The notes below the pieces were generated by a model. It was not told where the DNA came from and ran no database searches. It saw nothing but the letters and a program-made list of their open reading frames with translations. Positions 1 through 8,741 of a stretch of DNA of 32,127 nt are shown piece after piece. Both the position numbers and the translations under genes were made by a program. Position 1 is the stretch's first letter. Each line of letters begins with the position of its first letter. This stretch comes from VAZQ01 sp050179645 (GTDB taxonomy: Bacteria; Pseudomonadota; Alphaproteobacteria; Rhizobiales; Xanthobacteraceae): positions 1-32,127 of the forward strand of contig JBFXEX010000070.1 in assembly GCA_050179645.1 (NCBI GenBank), given 5' to 3'.

Positions 1-903
1 GGCGACTGGGTCGCACCAAATGAAGTTGAGATAAGGGAGAATGATGGGAGCCGGATCGCCAATACGACCTTACAGGTGACATCGACAGCAGTGCCGCCAG
101 AACAAACTATTCGAGCCGCTGACGGCACGTTGCGATACAAAGTAGACATCGGCCCGATCGAGAAGATGTCGAAGTCGAAGAAGAACACCGTCGACCCGGA
201 CGACATCATCGCGACCTATGGCGCGGACACCGCCCGCTGGTTCATGCTTTCAGATTCACCCCCCGAACGCGACGTGATCTGGACCGAAGAGGGCGTCCAG
301 GGCGCCGGCCGCATGGTCCAGCGGCTATGGCGGCTGGTCGGCGAGGCGGCCGAGATCGCTGCCCCGGCCGGAACTTCACGGCCGGACTCGTTCGGCGAGC
401 CGGCGCTGGCGCTGCGCAAGGCCGCGCACCGGGCCCTCGCCCGAGTCTCGGAAGATGTCGAGCGGCTGCGATTCAACGTCTGCGTCGCCCACATTTATGA
501 GTTCGTGAATGCCTTCAACGCCGCGATCGGCGATCTCGAGACTGGGCCAACGGCCGACTTCCGATGGGCGGTTCGCGAGGCGGCCGAAATTCTGGTGCGT
601 TTATACCACCCAATGATGCCGCACCTGGCCGAGGAGAGCTGGGCGGCGCTCGGACACACCACCTTGGTTGCGACCGAGCCCTGGCCGACCCTGGAGCCCG
701 ACCTCCTGGTCGAAAACACCATCACCCTGCCGGTGCAGATCAACGGAAAAAAACGCGCTGACGTCACAATTGCACGCGATGCTAACAACTCGGAGATAGA
801 AGCAGCGGTGCTGGCGCTCGATGCAGTCACGCGCGCGCTGGAGGGGAAGCGGCCCAGAAAGGTGATCGTGGTGCCGCAGAGGATCGTGAATGTGGTGGTC
901 TGA
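1..903 (+). CDS. leuS: Leucyl-tRNA synthetase, C-terminal part (5' truncated by window edge)
   Basis: The frame is open from base 1 and ends at TGA 901-903, so about 300 C-terminal residues are present. The class I aminoacyl-tRNA synthetase signature KMSKSKK is encoded near 166-186 and is followed by NTVDPDDIIATYGADTARWF, typical of LeuRS. The anticodon-binding helical domain follows (HPMMPHLAEESW) and then the C-terminal domain with LPVQINGKKRADV. The enzyme charges tRNA-Leu in the cytoplasm. The first 150 bases or so use noticeably more A/T-ending codons (ATA, TTA, ACT, ATT) than the rest and encode a linker before KMSKS that looks longer than I expect. lptE begins just downstream, and its ribosome-binding site follows the leuS stop by about 10 bases, so the two are probably co-transcribed. 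Confidence 0.96.
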   Translation, partial: GDWVAPNEVEIRENDGSRIANTTLQVTSTAVPPEQTIRAADGTLRYKVDIGPIEKMSKSKKNTVDPDDIIATYGADTARWFMLSDSPPERDVIWTEEGVQGAGRMVQRLWRLVGEAAEIAAPAGTSRPDSFGEPALALRKAAHRALARVSEDVERLRFNVCVAHIYEFVNAFNAAIGDLETGPTADFRWAVREAAEILVRLYHPMMPHLAEESWAALGHTTLVATEPWPTLEPDLLVENTITLPVQINGKKRADVTIARDANNSEIEAAVLALDAVTRALEGKRPRKVIVVPQRIVNVVV

Positions 904-928
904 CGGACGCGATGGGGGGAGCGTGGTC

Positions 929-1456
929 GTGCGGACGGTCGCGGTCCTGGCACTGGCCGGCTCTTTGGCCGGATGCTTTCAACCGCTCTATGGCGACCGC
1001 GCGCCCGACGGCCAGCCTTCGTTGCGCGATGCGCTGAGCTCCGTCGACATTCAGCAGATCGCCGCGCCCAAGGCGACGGCCGAGGAACGGCTGGCCGTCG
1101 AGATTCGCAACGCGCTGATTTTCGATTTCACCGGCGGCCAAGGGTTGGCATCGCCGACCCATCGGCTGAAGATCGCGATTGCGTCGACGCGGACTTCCGT
1201 CATCGTCGACATCAATACGTCGCGGCCGGACGTCGAGAACTACGGCATCAACGCAACCTATTCGCTGACCGAGGTCGCCAGCGGAAAAGTCGTGGTGACC
1301 GGCCAGACGTTCGCGCGCGTGTCAGCCGACACGCCCGGCCAGCAGCAGCGCTTCGCGCGCGTGCGGGGCCTTCGGGACGCCGAGAGCCGCGCCGCCAAGG
1401 TCATCGCCGAAAACATCCGCTCGCGGCTCGCCTCCTACTTTGTTGCCGGCACTTGA
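929..1456 (+). CDS. lptE: LPS-assembly lipoprotein LptE
   Basis: From the GTG at 929 the product has 175 residues with a lipoprotein signal peptide: a short hydrophobic run then the lipobox LAGC, acylated Cys at residue 16. LptE is the outer-membrane lipoprotein that plugs the LptD barrel and delivers lipopolysaccharide to the cell surface. The LptE-type sequence FQPLYG follows the Cys directly, and the length fits the alphaproteobacterial family. An ATG at 890 in the same frame overlaps leuS and would put a charged stretch before the signal peptide. The G-rich ribosome-binding site GGGGGGA at 914-920 favours GTG 929 (or GTG 923). Position between leuS and holA is the usual one in this group and supports the call. 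Confidence 0.85.
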   Translation: MRTVAVLALAGSLAGCFQPLYGDRAPDGQPSLRDALSSVDIQQIAAPKATAEERLAVEIRNALIFDFTGGQGLASPTHRLKIAIASTRTSVIVDINTSRPDVENYGINATYSLTEVASGKVVVTGQTFARVSADTPGQQQRFARVRGLRDAESRAAKVIAENIRSRLASYFVAGT

Positions 1457-1545
1457 TGGCCCTCCAGGGCGACAACCTCGGCTTGCTCGTTTAGTTTGTA
1501 GCCCGCGGTCGAAACCGCTGACTCTCCGTTCGACGTCGTTCGCTC

Positions 1546-2577
1546 ATGGTCGCGCTGAAATCCGCCGATATCGAACGATTCATCGCGCGGCCCGATCCGG
1601 CCCGCCCGATCACGCTGATCTATGGACCGGACGCCGGGCTGGTACATGAACGTGTCGAGCGCTTGATCAAGGCTTCGGTTGACGACCCGAACGACCCATT
1701 CAGCCTGGTGCGTCTCAATGGCGACGATCTCGCCGGTGAACCGTCTCGTCTGGTCGAGGAGGCCAACACGATCCCGCTGTTCGGCGGCCGGCGCGCCGTC
1801 TGGGTGAAGGCTGGCAGCCGCAATTTCGCCGCGGCCGTCGAGGCGCTGACCGCCGCCGCACCGCCGGATTGCCGTGTTGTCATCGAAGCGGGGGATCTCC
1901 GCCGCAATGCACCGCTGCGCGCCATCTGCGAACGCGCGAAGAATGCAGTCGCCCTGCCCTGCTATGCAGATGACGAACGAACGCTCGCCGGGCTGATCGA
2001 TGATGAGATGCGCGCCGCCGGCATTTCGATTTCACCCGATGCCCGCGCCGCGCTGCTTCCGTTGCTCGGTGGCGATCGCCTTGCCTCGCGCAGCGAGTTG
2101 CAGAAGCTCGCGCTGTATGCGCGTGGAAGCGGCAGCGTCGAGCTTGCGGACGTCATGGCAGTCATTGCCGATGCCTCGACGCTGGCGCTCGACGAGCTGA
2201 TCGATGCGGCGTTCGCAGGCCGCACCGTTGAACTTGAGGCGCAGTTCGCCAAGACGCTGGTCGCCGGCACGTCCCCGGGAGCGATCGTGTCCGCAGCGTT
2301 GCGACAAGTGGCGGGCCTGCATCGGGCGAGGCTCGCCGTCGAGCACGATGATGTTTCGTCCTCGCAAGCGGTCGAAGGCATGCAGCCCTTCGTACATTTT
2401 TCCCGCAAGGCCGCGGTCGAGAGCGCACTGCGAATCTGGAGCTCGGAACGGCTTGAGCGCGCCATGGGACAGCTTGCGGATGCCCTGCTCGAAACCCGCC
2501 GGCAGCCGGGCCTGGCCGATGCTATCGCCCAACGGACTTTGCTTTCGCTGGCGGTCAACGCCCGCCGAAGGACGTAA
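1546..2577 (+). CDS. holA: DNA polymerase III delta subunit
   Basis: A 343-residue protein of the HolA family, the clamp-loader subunit that opens the beta sliding clamp. Recognisable features are the N-terminal LIYGPDAGLV segment, which resembles a P-loop but is degenerate as usual for delta, and the LVEEANTIPLFGGRRAVWVK block. The C-terminal collar region ends with LADAIAQRTLLSLAV. It follows lptE after 89 bases and ends 65 bases before the convergent parB. The leuS-lptE-holA order next to parB is common in Rhizobiales relatives. No hairpin terminator is evident in the short holA/parB gap. Confidence 0.93.
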   Translation: MVALKSADIERFIARPDPARPITLIYGPDAGLVHERVERLIKASVDDPNDPFSLVRLNGDDLAGEPSRLVEEANTIPLFGGRRAVWVKAGSRNFAAAVEALTAAAPPDCRVVIEAGDLRRNAPLRAICERAKNAVALPCYADDERTLAGLIDDEMRAAGISISPDARAALLPLLGGDRLASRSELQKLALYARGSGSVELADVMAVIADASTLALDELIDAAFAGRTVELEAQFAKTLVAGTSPGAIVSAALRQVAGLHRARLAVEHDDVSSSQAVEGMQPFVHFSRKAAVESALRIWSSERLERAMGQLADALLETRRQPGLADAIAQRTLLSLAVNARRRT

Positions 2578-2642
2578 AGCCGGTGCCGGTTTGATCGCAG
2601 CCTTCGCGACGTCGCCCATGCAGCGTGCAACGACGGTTCGGC

Positions 2643-3518
2643 TCAACTCCGCTCCAGCCGCCGGATCACTTCGTCGAGTTGATCGAGATTGCGGTAACTC
2701 ACCTGGAGAACGCCGCCCTTGCTGCGATGCTCGATCATGACCGTCAACCCGAGTGCGTCGGTCAATCGCCGCTCGAGCGAAAGCGTATCGGCGGTTTTGA
2801 GCGTGCGTTTCTTGGGAGATTTGCCGGATGCCTTGCCCAGGTCTTTGGCCAACGCTTCGACCTGCCGGACATTCAGCCCGCGTTCGACGATCTCCTGCGC
2901 CAGCGCCTCGGGATTCGGCTGACCAATCAACGTGCGCGCCGCGCCGGCGGAAATCTTACCATCGCGGATATAGGCCTTCACGGTTTCGGGCAACTTCAAA
3001 AGTCGTAGCGTATTGCTCACGTGGCTGCGGCTCTTGCCGACGATCTTGGCAATATCATCGTGGCTGCGCCGATACTCATCTGCGAGCGCCTGGTATCCGC
3101 CCGCTTCCTCCAATGGATTGAGATCGGCGCGCTGCACGTTCTCGATGATCGCAAGCTCGAGCGCTTCGCTGTCGCTGACCTCAAGCGCGACGATCGGAAC
3201 GTCATGCAGGCCCGCGCGTTGCGCGGCGCGCCAGCGCCGTTCGCCGGCGACGATCTCGAAGCTGTCCTTCGTACCCTTGATCGGACGGACGATCACCGGC
3301 TGGATGATTCCCCGCTCGCGGATCGAAGCGGTCAGTTCGTCGAGATCGGTGGCAGCAAAATTGTGCCGCGGATTTTTCGGATTGGGTTTGAGAAACTCGA
3401 TCGGCACGCGGCGTGGCCCGCGCGTGCGGTCGACCGCGACGGCGGGCGCCGCCGTGCCGGCATCGCCGATCAGCGTCGCAAGCCCGCGTCCAAGCCGCGA
3501 TCGCCCCTCGTCCGCCAT
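2643..3518 (-). CDS. parB: Chromosome-partitioning protein ParB
   Basis: From ATG 3518 the protein has 291 residues. The frame extends upstream to 3584, but GGAG about eight bases before ATG 3518 and the typical N-terminus MADEGRSRLGRGL favour the shorter form. ParB is a CTP-dependent DNA clamp that loads at parS and spreads, recruiting ParA and SMC for origin segregation. Visible parts are the arginine box GERRWRA at residues 92-98, the ENVQRADLNPLEEA segment at 126-139, a helix-turn-helix around 153-173 (DIAKIVGKSRSHVSNTL), and a C-terminal dimerisation region. It lies 19 bases downstream of parA. Its likely binding sites are the two parS palindromes at 5118-5133 and 7120-7135. Confidence 0.96.
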   Translation of the reverse strand: MADEGRSRLGRGLATLIGDAGTAAPAVAVDRTRGPRRVPIEFLKPNPKNPRHNFAATDLDELTASIRERGIIQPVIVRPIKGTKDSFEIVAGERRWRAAQRAGLHDVPIVALEVSDSEALELAIIENVQRADLNPLEEAGGYQALADEYRRSHDDIAKIVGKSRSHVSNTLRLLKLPETVKAYIRDGKISAGAARTLIGQPNPEALAQEIVERGLNVRQVEALAKDLGKASGKSPKKRTLKTADTLSLERRLTDALGLTVMIEHRSKGGVLQVSYRNLDQLDEVIRRLERS

Positions 3519-3537
3519 TGTGATCTCCAGTCCCTTC

Positions 3538-4506
3538 TCAGTCGCCCGCGCTCTCTTCGGCACCGACGTCGGGTGCCGGCACATCCGGCGCGCGCAGCGG
3601 CGGCGTGCCGTTGATCAATTCCTTCTCGCGCTGAATGACCTCAGTGGCGAGCCGTAGGTAGGCTTCGCTGCCGACGCACTTGAGGTCGTAGACCAGCACT
3701 GGCTTGCCGAACGATGGCGCTTCCGACACCCGGACATTACGCGGGATGACGGTGTCGTAGACCTTCTGTCCGCTGTGCTGCCGCACGTCGGCAACCACCT
3801 GGTTGGAGAGGTTGTTGCGGGCGTCGTGCATGGTCAGCACGATCCCGTGGATGATCAGCGCCGGATGCAGACCTGAACGGACTTTCTCAACAGTTTCAAG
3901 GAGTTGCGAAAGACCTTCAAGGGCGAAGAACTCGCATTGCAACGGCACCAGAACGGCATCCGCGGCCGCCATCGCGTTGATGGTGAGCAGGTTCAGCGAC
4001 GGCGGACAGTCGATCAGCACGTAGGTGAAGTCGGGGCTGTCGGGTGGGCCCGGATTCAACGACGCGAGCGCATTGCGCAGCCGGACGGCGCGATCCGCCT
4101 CCTGACTGACCTCGAGTTCAAGACCCGACAGATCCAAGGTCGACGGTGTGATCGACAGATGGGGGACGGCGGTCACAACCACCGCATCGCGCAACGACGC
4201 TTCGCCGATCATCACGTCATAGGTGGACAGCCTGCGGCTCTTACGATCAATGCCGAGCCCCGTCGAGGCATTGCCCTGTGGATCGAGATCGAGAATCAGC
4301 ACCTGCTCGCCGACCGCGGCCAATGCGGTACCGAGATTGATCGCGGTCGTGGTTTTGCCGACGCCGCCCTTCTGATTCGCGATGGCGAGCACCCGCGGCG
4401 GCCGCGGCCCGGACCTGCGGCCGATCTCGGCCGCGGGCTCAGCATCAACCTTCGGCTGTTCCATGGGAACAGCAGATTCCATAGTGGAATCAGTGGTTTC
4501 GCTCAT
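3538..4506 (-). CDS. parA: Chromosome-partitioning ATPase ParA (Soj-like)
   Basis: A 322-residue deviant-Walker ATPase. The P-loop KGGVGKTT is at residues 46-53 with the signature first lysine, followed by ILDLDPQGNAS and LIDCPPSLN. ParA forms an ATP-dependent nucleoid-bound gradient that pulls ParB-parS complexes apart. The N-terminus carries about 37 residues before the ATPase fold, with further in-frame Met codons at residues 9 and 15, so a shorter start is possible. The start at 4506 overlaps the rsmG stop by four bases, suggesting translational coupling, and parB follows after 19 bases. The C-terminal tail is rich in proline and acidic residues. Confidence 0.97.
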   Translation of the reverse strand: MSETTDSTMESAVPMEQPKVDAEPAAEIGRRSGPRPPRVLAIANQKGGVGKTTTAINLGTALAAVGEQVLILDLDPQGNASTGLGIDRKSRRLSTYDVMIGEASLRDAVVVTAVPHLSITPSTLDLSGLELEVSQEADRAVRLRNALASLNPGPPDSPDFTYVLIDCPPSLNLLTINAMAAADAVLVPLQCEFFALEGLSQLLETVEKVRSGLHPALIIHGIVLTMHDARNNLSNQVVADVRQHSGQKVYDTVIPRNVRVSEAPSFGKPVLVYDLKCVGSEAYLRLATEVIQREKELINGTPPLRAPDVPAPDVGAEESAGD

Positions 4507-5192
4507 TTCTTATCCGTTTGGCCGACTGCATTTGCGGTCGGCGCGACCGCCACGCCTCGCACTGCAACGATGCGGCCGTGCGGATCGGTCCGGCTCGGGA
4601 TCAGCGTCACGTCCATTCTCCAGGATTTAGCGGCATCGCGCAATTCCGCTTCGGCATCCCGCCCCTTCATGAACAGTCCCAGGACGCCCTTTCTGTCGAG
4701 GAGCGGGAAACTCAAGGCGAGAAGACCAAACAATGGTGCGAGCGCACGTGCCATAACGACGTCGACAGGCCCGCGACAGTGCTGGATGAACCGCTCGATG
4801 CGTTCGGCATGGACGACCACGGGTGCCCCGGTCAGGCGTTGCGCTTCCCGCAGAAAGGCGGCTTTTTTGGCGTTGCTTTCCACCAGATGCACGACCGCGC
4901 CAGGGCGGCCGACCAGGGCGCATGCGACCGCCAATCCGGGAAAGCCCCCGCCTGCCCCCAAGTCGATCCACACCCGTGCTTCGGGAGCGAGTTCCAGAAT
5001 TTGCAGTGAGTCGGCGACATGGCGCGTCCAAAGATGGGGCACGGTGGACGGGGCGATGAGGTTAGTTGCCTTCTGCCACGTGAGCAGGAGTTCGACAAAG
5101 CGATCCAGCCGCGCCAATGTTTCACGTGAAACAGGGGTCAATGCGAGCGCACGCGCCCGATCTGCGGCGAGCGGGCCGTCAGCCTTTGACAT
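4503..5192 (-). CDS. rsmG: 16S rRNA (guanine-527-N7)-methyltransferase RsmG (GidB)
   Basis: A 229-residue Rossmann-fold methyltransferase. The SAM-binding motif DLGAGGGFPG lies at residues 77-86, followed by HLVESNAKKAAFLRE and VVMARALAPL, all characteristic of RsmG, which methylates G527 of 16S rRNA in the small subunit. Its 5' end overlaps mnmG by 14 bases and its 3' end overlaps parA by four, so mnmG-rsmG-parA-parB reads as one operon. The codons for the conserved VSRET near residue 21 are also a perfect parS palindrome (5118-5133), so one stretch serves as coding sequence and ParB-binding site. Confidence 0.97.
   Translation of the reverse strand: MSKADGPLAADRARALALTPVSRETLARLDRFVELLLTWQKATNLIAPSTVPHLWTRHVADSLQILELAPEARVWIDLGAGGGFPGLAVACALVGRPGAVVHLVESNAKKAAFLREAQRLTGAPVVVHAERIERFIQHCRGPVDVVMARALAPLFGLLALSFPLLDRKGVLGLFMKGRDAEAELRDAAKSWRMDVTLIPSRTDPHGRIVAVRGVAVAPTANAVGQTDKK
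5118..5133. promoter_or_regulatory. parS: parS site 1 (inside rsmG)
   Basis: The sequence TGTTTCACGTGAAACA is a perfect 16-bp palindrome and matches the conserved bacterial parS consensus exactly. It lies within the rsmG coding region, about 1.6 kb from the parB start and about 9 kb from the proposed origin at 14.1-14.45 kb. It is the expected loading site for ParB. Confidence 0.95.
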
Positions 5193-7059
5193 CGGCCGAT
5201 CTCGGCCCCCGGGTCCGCCGCTTCAGGTGAGCGACCAGCAGCATCAAAGCCGCCGGGGTCATCCCGTCAATGCGCCCTGCCTGCCCGACGGTGCGCGGCC
5301 GCACGGCTTCGAGCTTCTGGCGGACCTCGTTCGACAGGCCCGGGATCTCCGAATAATTGACCTTCTCCGGGAGGCTCAAGCTTTCATCCCGGCGGTAGGC
5401 CGCGATATCGGCATTCTGCCGGTCCAGATAGACCGCGTATTTGGCGTCGATTTCGAGTTGTTCGCGAATCTTGGGTGCAAATTCGTTCAGTCGCGGCCAG
5501 ATCGCCGCCAAACGGTCGATGCCGAGATCCGGATAGGACAACAGCTCGAAGGCGCTCCGCCGCTGACCATCCTGGTTGAGGACGAGCCCGTGACGCAGGG
5601 CCTCGGGCGGCGTCAGAGCAACCGATGTGGCGAAAGCGCGCGCCGATGCCAGCTCCGTCATCCGGGCCTCGTGGCGTTTTTGTCGGGCGGGACTCACGCA
5701 GCCTAGCGCAATTCCGCGGTTGGTCAGCCGCTGATCGGCATTGTCGGCACGCAACGTGAGCCGATATTCGGCCCGGGAGGTGAACATCCGATAGGGCTCC
5801 GAAACCCCACGGGTGACCAGGTCGTCAATCATGACCGCCAGGTAGCCTTCGGCACGATCGAAGGTGATGGCCGGCAGTCCGCCCGCCCGGGCGGCGGCGT
5901 TGAGGCCCGCGACCAGCCCTTGGGCGGCAGCCTCCTCGTAGCCGGTGGTGCCGTTGATTTGCCCGGCCAGGAACAGTCCGGCGACCCGGCGGGTTTCCAG
6001 GGTGTGCTTGAGTTCACGAGGATCGACGTAGTCGTACTCGATCGCGTAGCCCGCCCGAACCATGCGCGCCTTTTCGAGGCCCGGAATCGTGGCCAGTAGA
6101 GCCAGCTGAACGTCTTCGGGCAGCGAGGTCGAAATGCCGTTCGGGTAGACCGTGCTGTCCTCGAGCCCTTCGGGCTCCAGAAAGATCTGGTGGCCGTCGC
6201 GCTCGCCAAACCGGACGATCTTGTCCTCGATCGAGGGACAATAGCGCGGGCCCCGGCTGGCGATCTGGCCGGAATACATTGGCGAGCGGTGGACGTTCTC
6301 GCGGATCACCCGATGAGTGGCCTCGACGGTGCGGGTGATCCCGCACTGAATCTGAGGATTCCCGATACGTTCGGTCAGGGTGGAGAACGGTTCCGGCGGC
6401 TCATCGCCAGGCTGCATTTCGACCGCGTCCCAGTCGATGGTGTTTCCATCGAGGCGCGGCGGCGTGCCGGTCTTCAACCGACCCAGCGTGAATCCCTGCC
6501 GCTCCAGGGTGGCGGAAAGGCCCAGCGCCGGCGCCTCACCAACTCGGCCCGCCGGCGTTTGGCGCTCGCCGATATGGATCAGGCCGCGCAGGAACGTGCC
6601 CGTGGTCAACACCACGGCGACTGCCCTCACCGCCCGGCCGTCAATCAGCCTGAGGCCCGAAGCCCTCCCGGCCGAGAGCGTCAGATCGTCCGCCTCACCT
6701 TCGATCACCGTCAGGCCGGCGGTTTCCCGAATCGCCTGCTGCATGGCGGCCGCATAGAGCCTGCGGTCGGCCTGGGCGCGCGGGCCGCGGACTGCCGGTC
6801 CCTTTCGACGGTTGAGCACCCGGAACTGGATGCCGCCGCGATCCGTCACCCGGCCCATCAGCCCGTCGAGGGCGTCGATCTCCCGGACCAGATGGCCCTT
6901 GCCAAGCCCGCCGATCGCCGGGTTGCAGGACATCGCCCCGACCGTTGCGAAGCGGTGCGTCACCAGCGCGGTCCGCGCACCCATGCGCGCGGCCGCCGCC
7001 GCGGCCTCGCAGCCGGCGTGCCCGCCACCAATCACCACGACATCGAAGCGCAGGTCCAT
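5179..7059 (-). CDS. mnmG: tRNA uridine-5-carboxymethylaminomethyl modification enzyme MnmG (GidA)
   Basis: A 626-residue flavoprotein with the N-terminal FAD-binding GGGHAG at residues 11-16. Family signatures visible further on are RGPRYCPSIEDK, containing the conserved Cys of MnmG, and GQINGTTGYEEAAAQG. With MnmE it installs the carboxymethylaminomethyl group on the wobble uridine (U34) of certain tRNAs. The length is normal and there is no frameshift. The 3' end overlaps rsmG by 14 bases. Upstream, the 113-base gap to mnmE holds a parS site. Confidence 0.98.
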   Translation of the reverse strand: MDLRFDVVVIGGGHAGCEAAAAAARMGARTALVTHRFATVGAMSCNPAIGGLGKGHLVREIDALDGLMGRVTDRGGIQFRVLNRRKGPAVRGPRAQADRRLYAAAMQQAIRETAGLTVIEGEADDLTLSAGRASGLRLIDGRAVRAVAVVLTTGTFLRGLIHIGERQTPAGRVGEAPALGLSATLERQGFTLGRLKTGTPPRLDGNTIDWDAVEMQPGDEPPEPFSTLTERIGNPQIQCGITRTVEATHRVIRENVHRSPMYSGQIASRGPRYCPSIEDKIVRFGERDGHQIFLEPEGLEDSTVYPNGISTSLPEDVQLALLATIPGLEKARMVRAGYAIEYDYVDPRELKHTLETRRVAGLFLAGQINGTTGYEEAAAQGLVAGLNAAARAGGLPAITFDRAEGYLAVMIDDLVTRGVSEPYRMFTSRAEYRLTLRADNADQRLTNRGIALGCVSPARQKRHEARMTELASARAFATSVALTPPEALRHGLVLNQDGQRRSAFELLSYPDLGIDRLAAIWPRLNEFAPKIREQLEIDAKYAVYLDRQNADIAAYRRDESLSLPEKVNYSEIPGLSNEVRQKLEAVRPRTVGQAGRIDGMTPAALMLLVAHLKRRTRGPRSADVKG

Positions 7060-7119
7060 GATTCAATGCTGCTCCGGTGGCGCTTCTACCCGACCCTTAC
7101 GGTGCCGTCCAATGGCAGC

Positions 7120-7135
7120 AGTTTCACGTGAAACA
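7120..7135. promoter_or_regulatory. parS: parS site 2 (mnmG-mnmE intergenic)
   Basis: AGTTTCACGTGAAACA contains the perfect 14-bp palindromic core GTTTCACGTGAAAC at 7121-7134 and differs from the 16-bp consensus at one outer base. It lies about 60 bases upstream of the mnmG start and about 2.0 kb from site 1, so ParB bound here could also touch mnmG transcription (inference). Confidence 0.92.
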
Positions 7136-7172
7136 TCGCCGGGCGGACAATTCGCGGCCCCCTGCTCGCCGG

Positions 7173-8582
7173 CTATTTTCCGATGCAGAAATCCCGAAAG
7201 ATCACGTCCAGCACCTCTTCAACGTCGACCCTGCCGAGCAGCCGCTCAAGTGCCCGCGTCGCCAATCTTGCTTGCTCCGCGATCAACTCCTCCCGCCCCT
7301 CGGCGCCCTGCCGGTCGGCCAAGATGATTGCCTCGCCGAGAGCATGCGCTGCATCACCCATCATCTGCCGATGCCGTTCCCGCGTGACCAGCCCGGGCTC
7401 GCCACCAAAGGCCTGCGCGGCGAAATCCGCGATCGTCGCGATTAGCCCGTCCACGCCCTGGCCACCGGCCGCCGAAATCATGAAATATGGCAAATCGCAT
7501 GAAATGAACGTTTGCTCATTTCTTTGAGCGACGTTTGCGTTAACCAAGACGTCTGCGTCCACCAAATCGCATTTGTTCAGCACGAGCCAGCCCGGGCGCC
7601 CATAGGCCTTCAGGCTGCCGGCCGCTGCGTCGATGCCTGCGGGCTCGATGGCGCTCGCGTCCAGCACCCACAGAACCAAGTCCGACGCCGCGGCCCAATG
7701 CTCGGCCCGACGCACTCCTTCCTGCTCGATCGCATCCGCGGTCGGGCGAATCCCAGCGGTATCGCGCAGCGTCACCGGATAGCCGCCAAGATCCAGGTGC
7801 ACCTCGATCACGTCCCGGGTGGTCCCCGCGCTCGGCGACACGATCGCCACGTCGCGGTGCGCCAGCCGGTTAAGCAAGGTCGATTTCCCGACGTTCGGCG
7901 CACCCGCGATGACGACCTGTAGTCCGTCGCGCAACCGCTCCCCCCGGCCGCGCCGAGCGTCACCAATCTCCTGCGCAACGGGCCTGAGAATCGCAACGGC
8001 CCGCGCGGCGAGATTCCCCGGCACATCCCCTTCGTCGGAGAAATCGATGCCGGCCTCCAGCAGCGCGCGCGCCTCGATCAACTGTCCGCGCCAATGTTCG
8101 AGCCGCCGCGCGAACTCGCCCTGCATCTGGCGCAGCGCCTGCCGGCGCTGCGCTTCTGTCTCAGCGGCGACCAGGTCGGCTAGTCCCTCGACCGCCGTCA
8201 GGTCGAGCCGGCCGTTTTCAAACGCCCGTCGGGTGAACTCGCCCGCCTCGGCGTGCCGGAATCCCTCAAGCTTCCCCAACGCATTCAGCACGGCCGCGAC
8301 CACCGCCCGGCCGCCATGGACTTGCAGCTCCGCCACGTCCTCCCCGCTCTCACTCTTTGGACCCGGAAACCAGAGCGCCAATCCCTCGTCGATCACGCTG
8401 CCGTCTGACGGGTCGCGCACCCGCGCCAACGTCGCGACCCGCGGCGATGGAACCCGGCCGGTCAAACGCTCCAGCGCAACGCGCGCATTCGGTCCGGAAA
8501 TGCGGATCACCGCGATTGCGCATGGCAGCCGTCCGGAGGACAGCGCAAATATGGTGGGGCGAGCGGCCAACATGGCCCGCAC
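7173..8582 (-). CDS. mnmE: tRNA uridine-5-carboxymethylaminomethyl modification GTPase MnmE (TrmE)
   Basis: A 469-residue GTPase partnering MnmG in wobble-uridine modification. The N-terminal formyl-THF-binding domain begins TIFALSSG, a helical domain follows, and the inserted G domain shows G1 GAPNVGKST (227-235), G2 TTRD (254-257), G3 DTAG (274-277) and G4 NKCD. The protein ends with CIGK, the catalytic Cys motif typical of MnmE. ATG 8582 is used here and an in-frame ATG at 8573 is possible. The neighbour upstream is a divergently transcribed secreted-protein gene and not rho, which usually sits next to mnmE in this order. Confidence 0.98.
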   Translation of the reverse strand: MRAMLAARPTIFALSSGRLPCAIAVIRISGPNARVALERLTGRVPSPRVATLARVRDPSDGSVIDEGLALWFPGPKSESGEDVAELQVHGGRAVVAAVLNALGKLEGFRHAEAGEFTRRAFENGRLDLTAVEGLADLVAAETEAQRRQALRQMQGEFARRLEHWRGQLIEARALLEAGIDFSDEGDVPGNLAARAVAILRPVAQEIGDARRGRGERLRDGLQVVIAGAPNVGKSTLLNRLAHRDVAIVSPSAGTTRDVIEVHLDLGGYPVTLRDTAGIRPTADAIEQEGVRRAEHWAAASDLVLWVLDASAIEPAGIDAAAGSLKAYGRPGWLVLNKCDLVDADVLVNANVAQRNEQTFISCDLPYFMISAAGGQGVDGLIATIADFAAQAFGGEPGLVTRERHRQMMGDAAHALGEAIILADRQGAEGREELIAEQARLATRALERLLGRVDVEEVLDVIFRDFCIGK

Positions 8583-8741
8583 CTTGCTTCAATCATCGCG
8601 ATGTCACAACCGATGCCGACCATCGTCGCTACGCGATGCGCCCATGTACCGATCTCCGACGTATCGCGCGCGAGTGTAAGCCATCTCACATCGGCAGCGT
8701 CCGCGTGGAGTTAGCCTTAGGCAAATTCAATGGAGGACGTA

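Noticed and set aside
3904..5706. Long + strand open frame (600 codons) opposite parA, rsmG and mnmG
   Set aside because: It is antisense to three well-recognised genes. Its translation is low-complexity and Arg/Gln-rich, typical of shadow frames in GC-rich DNA, with no domain.
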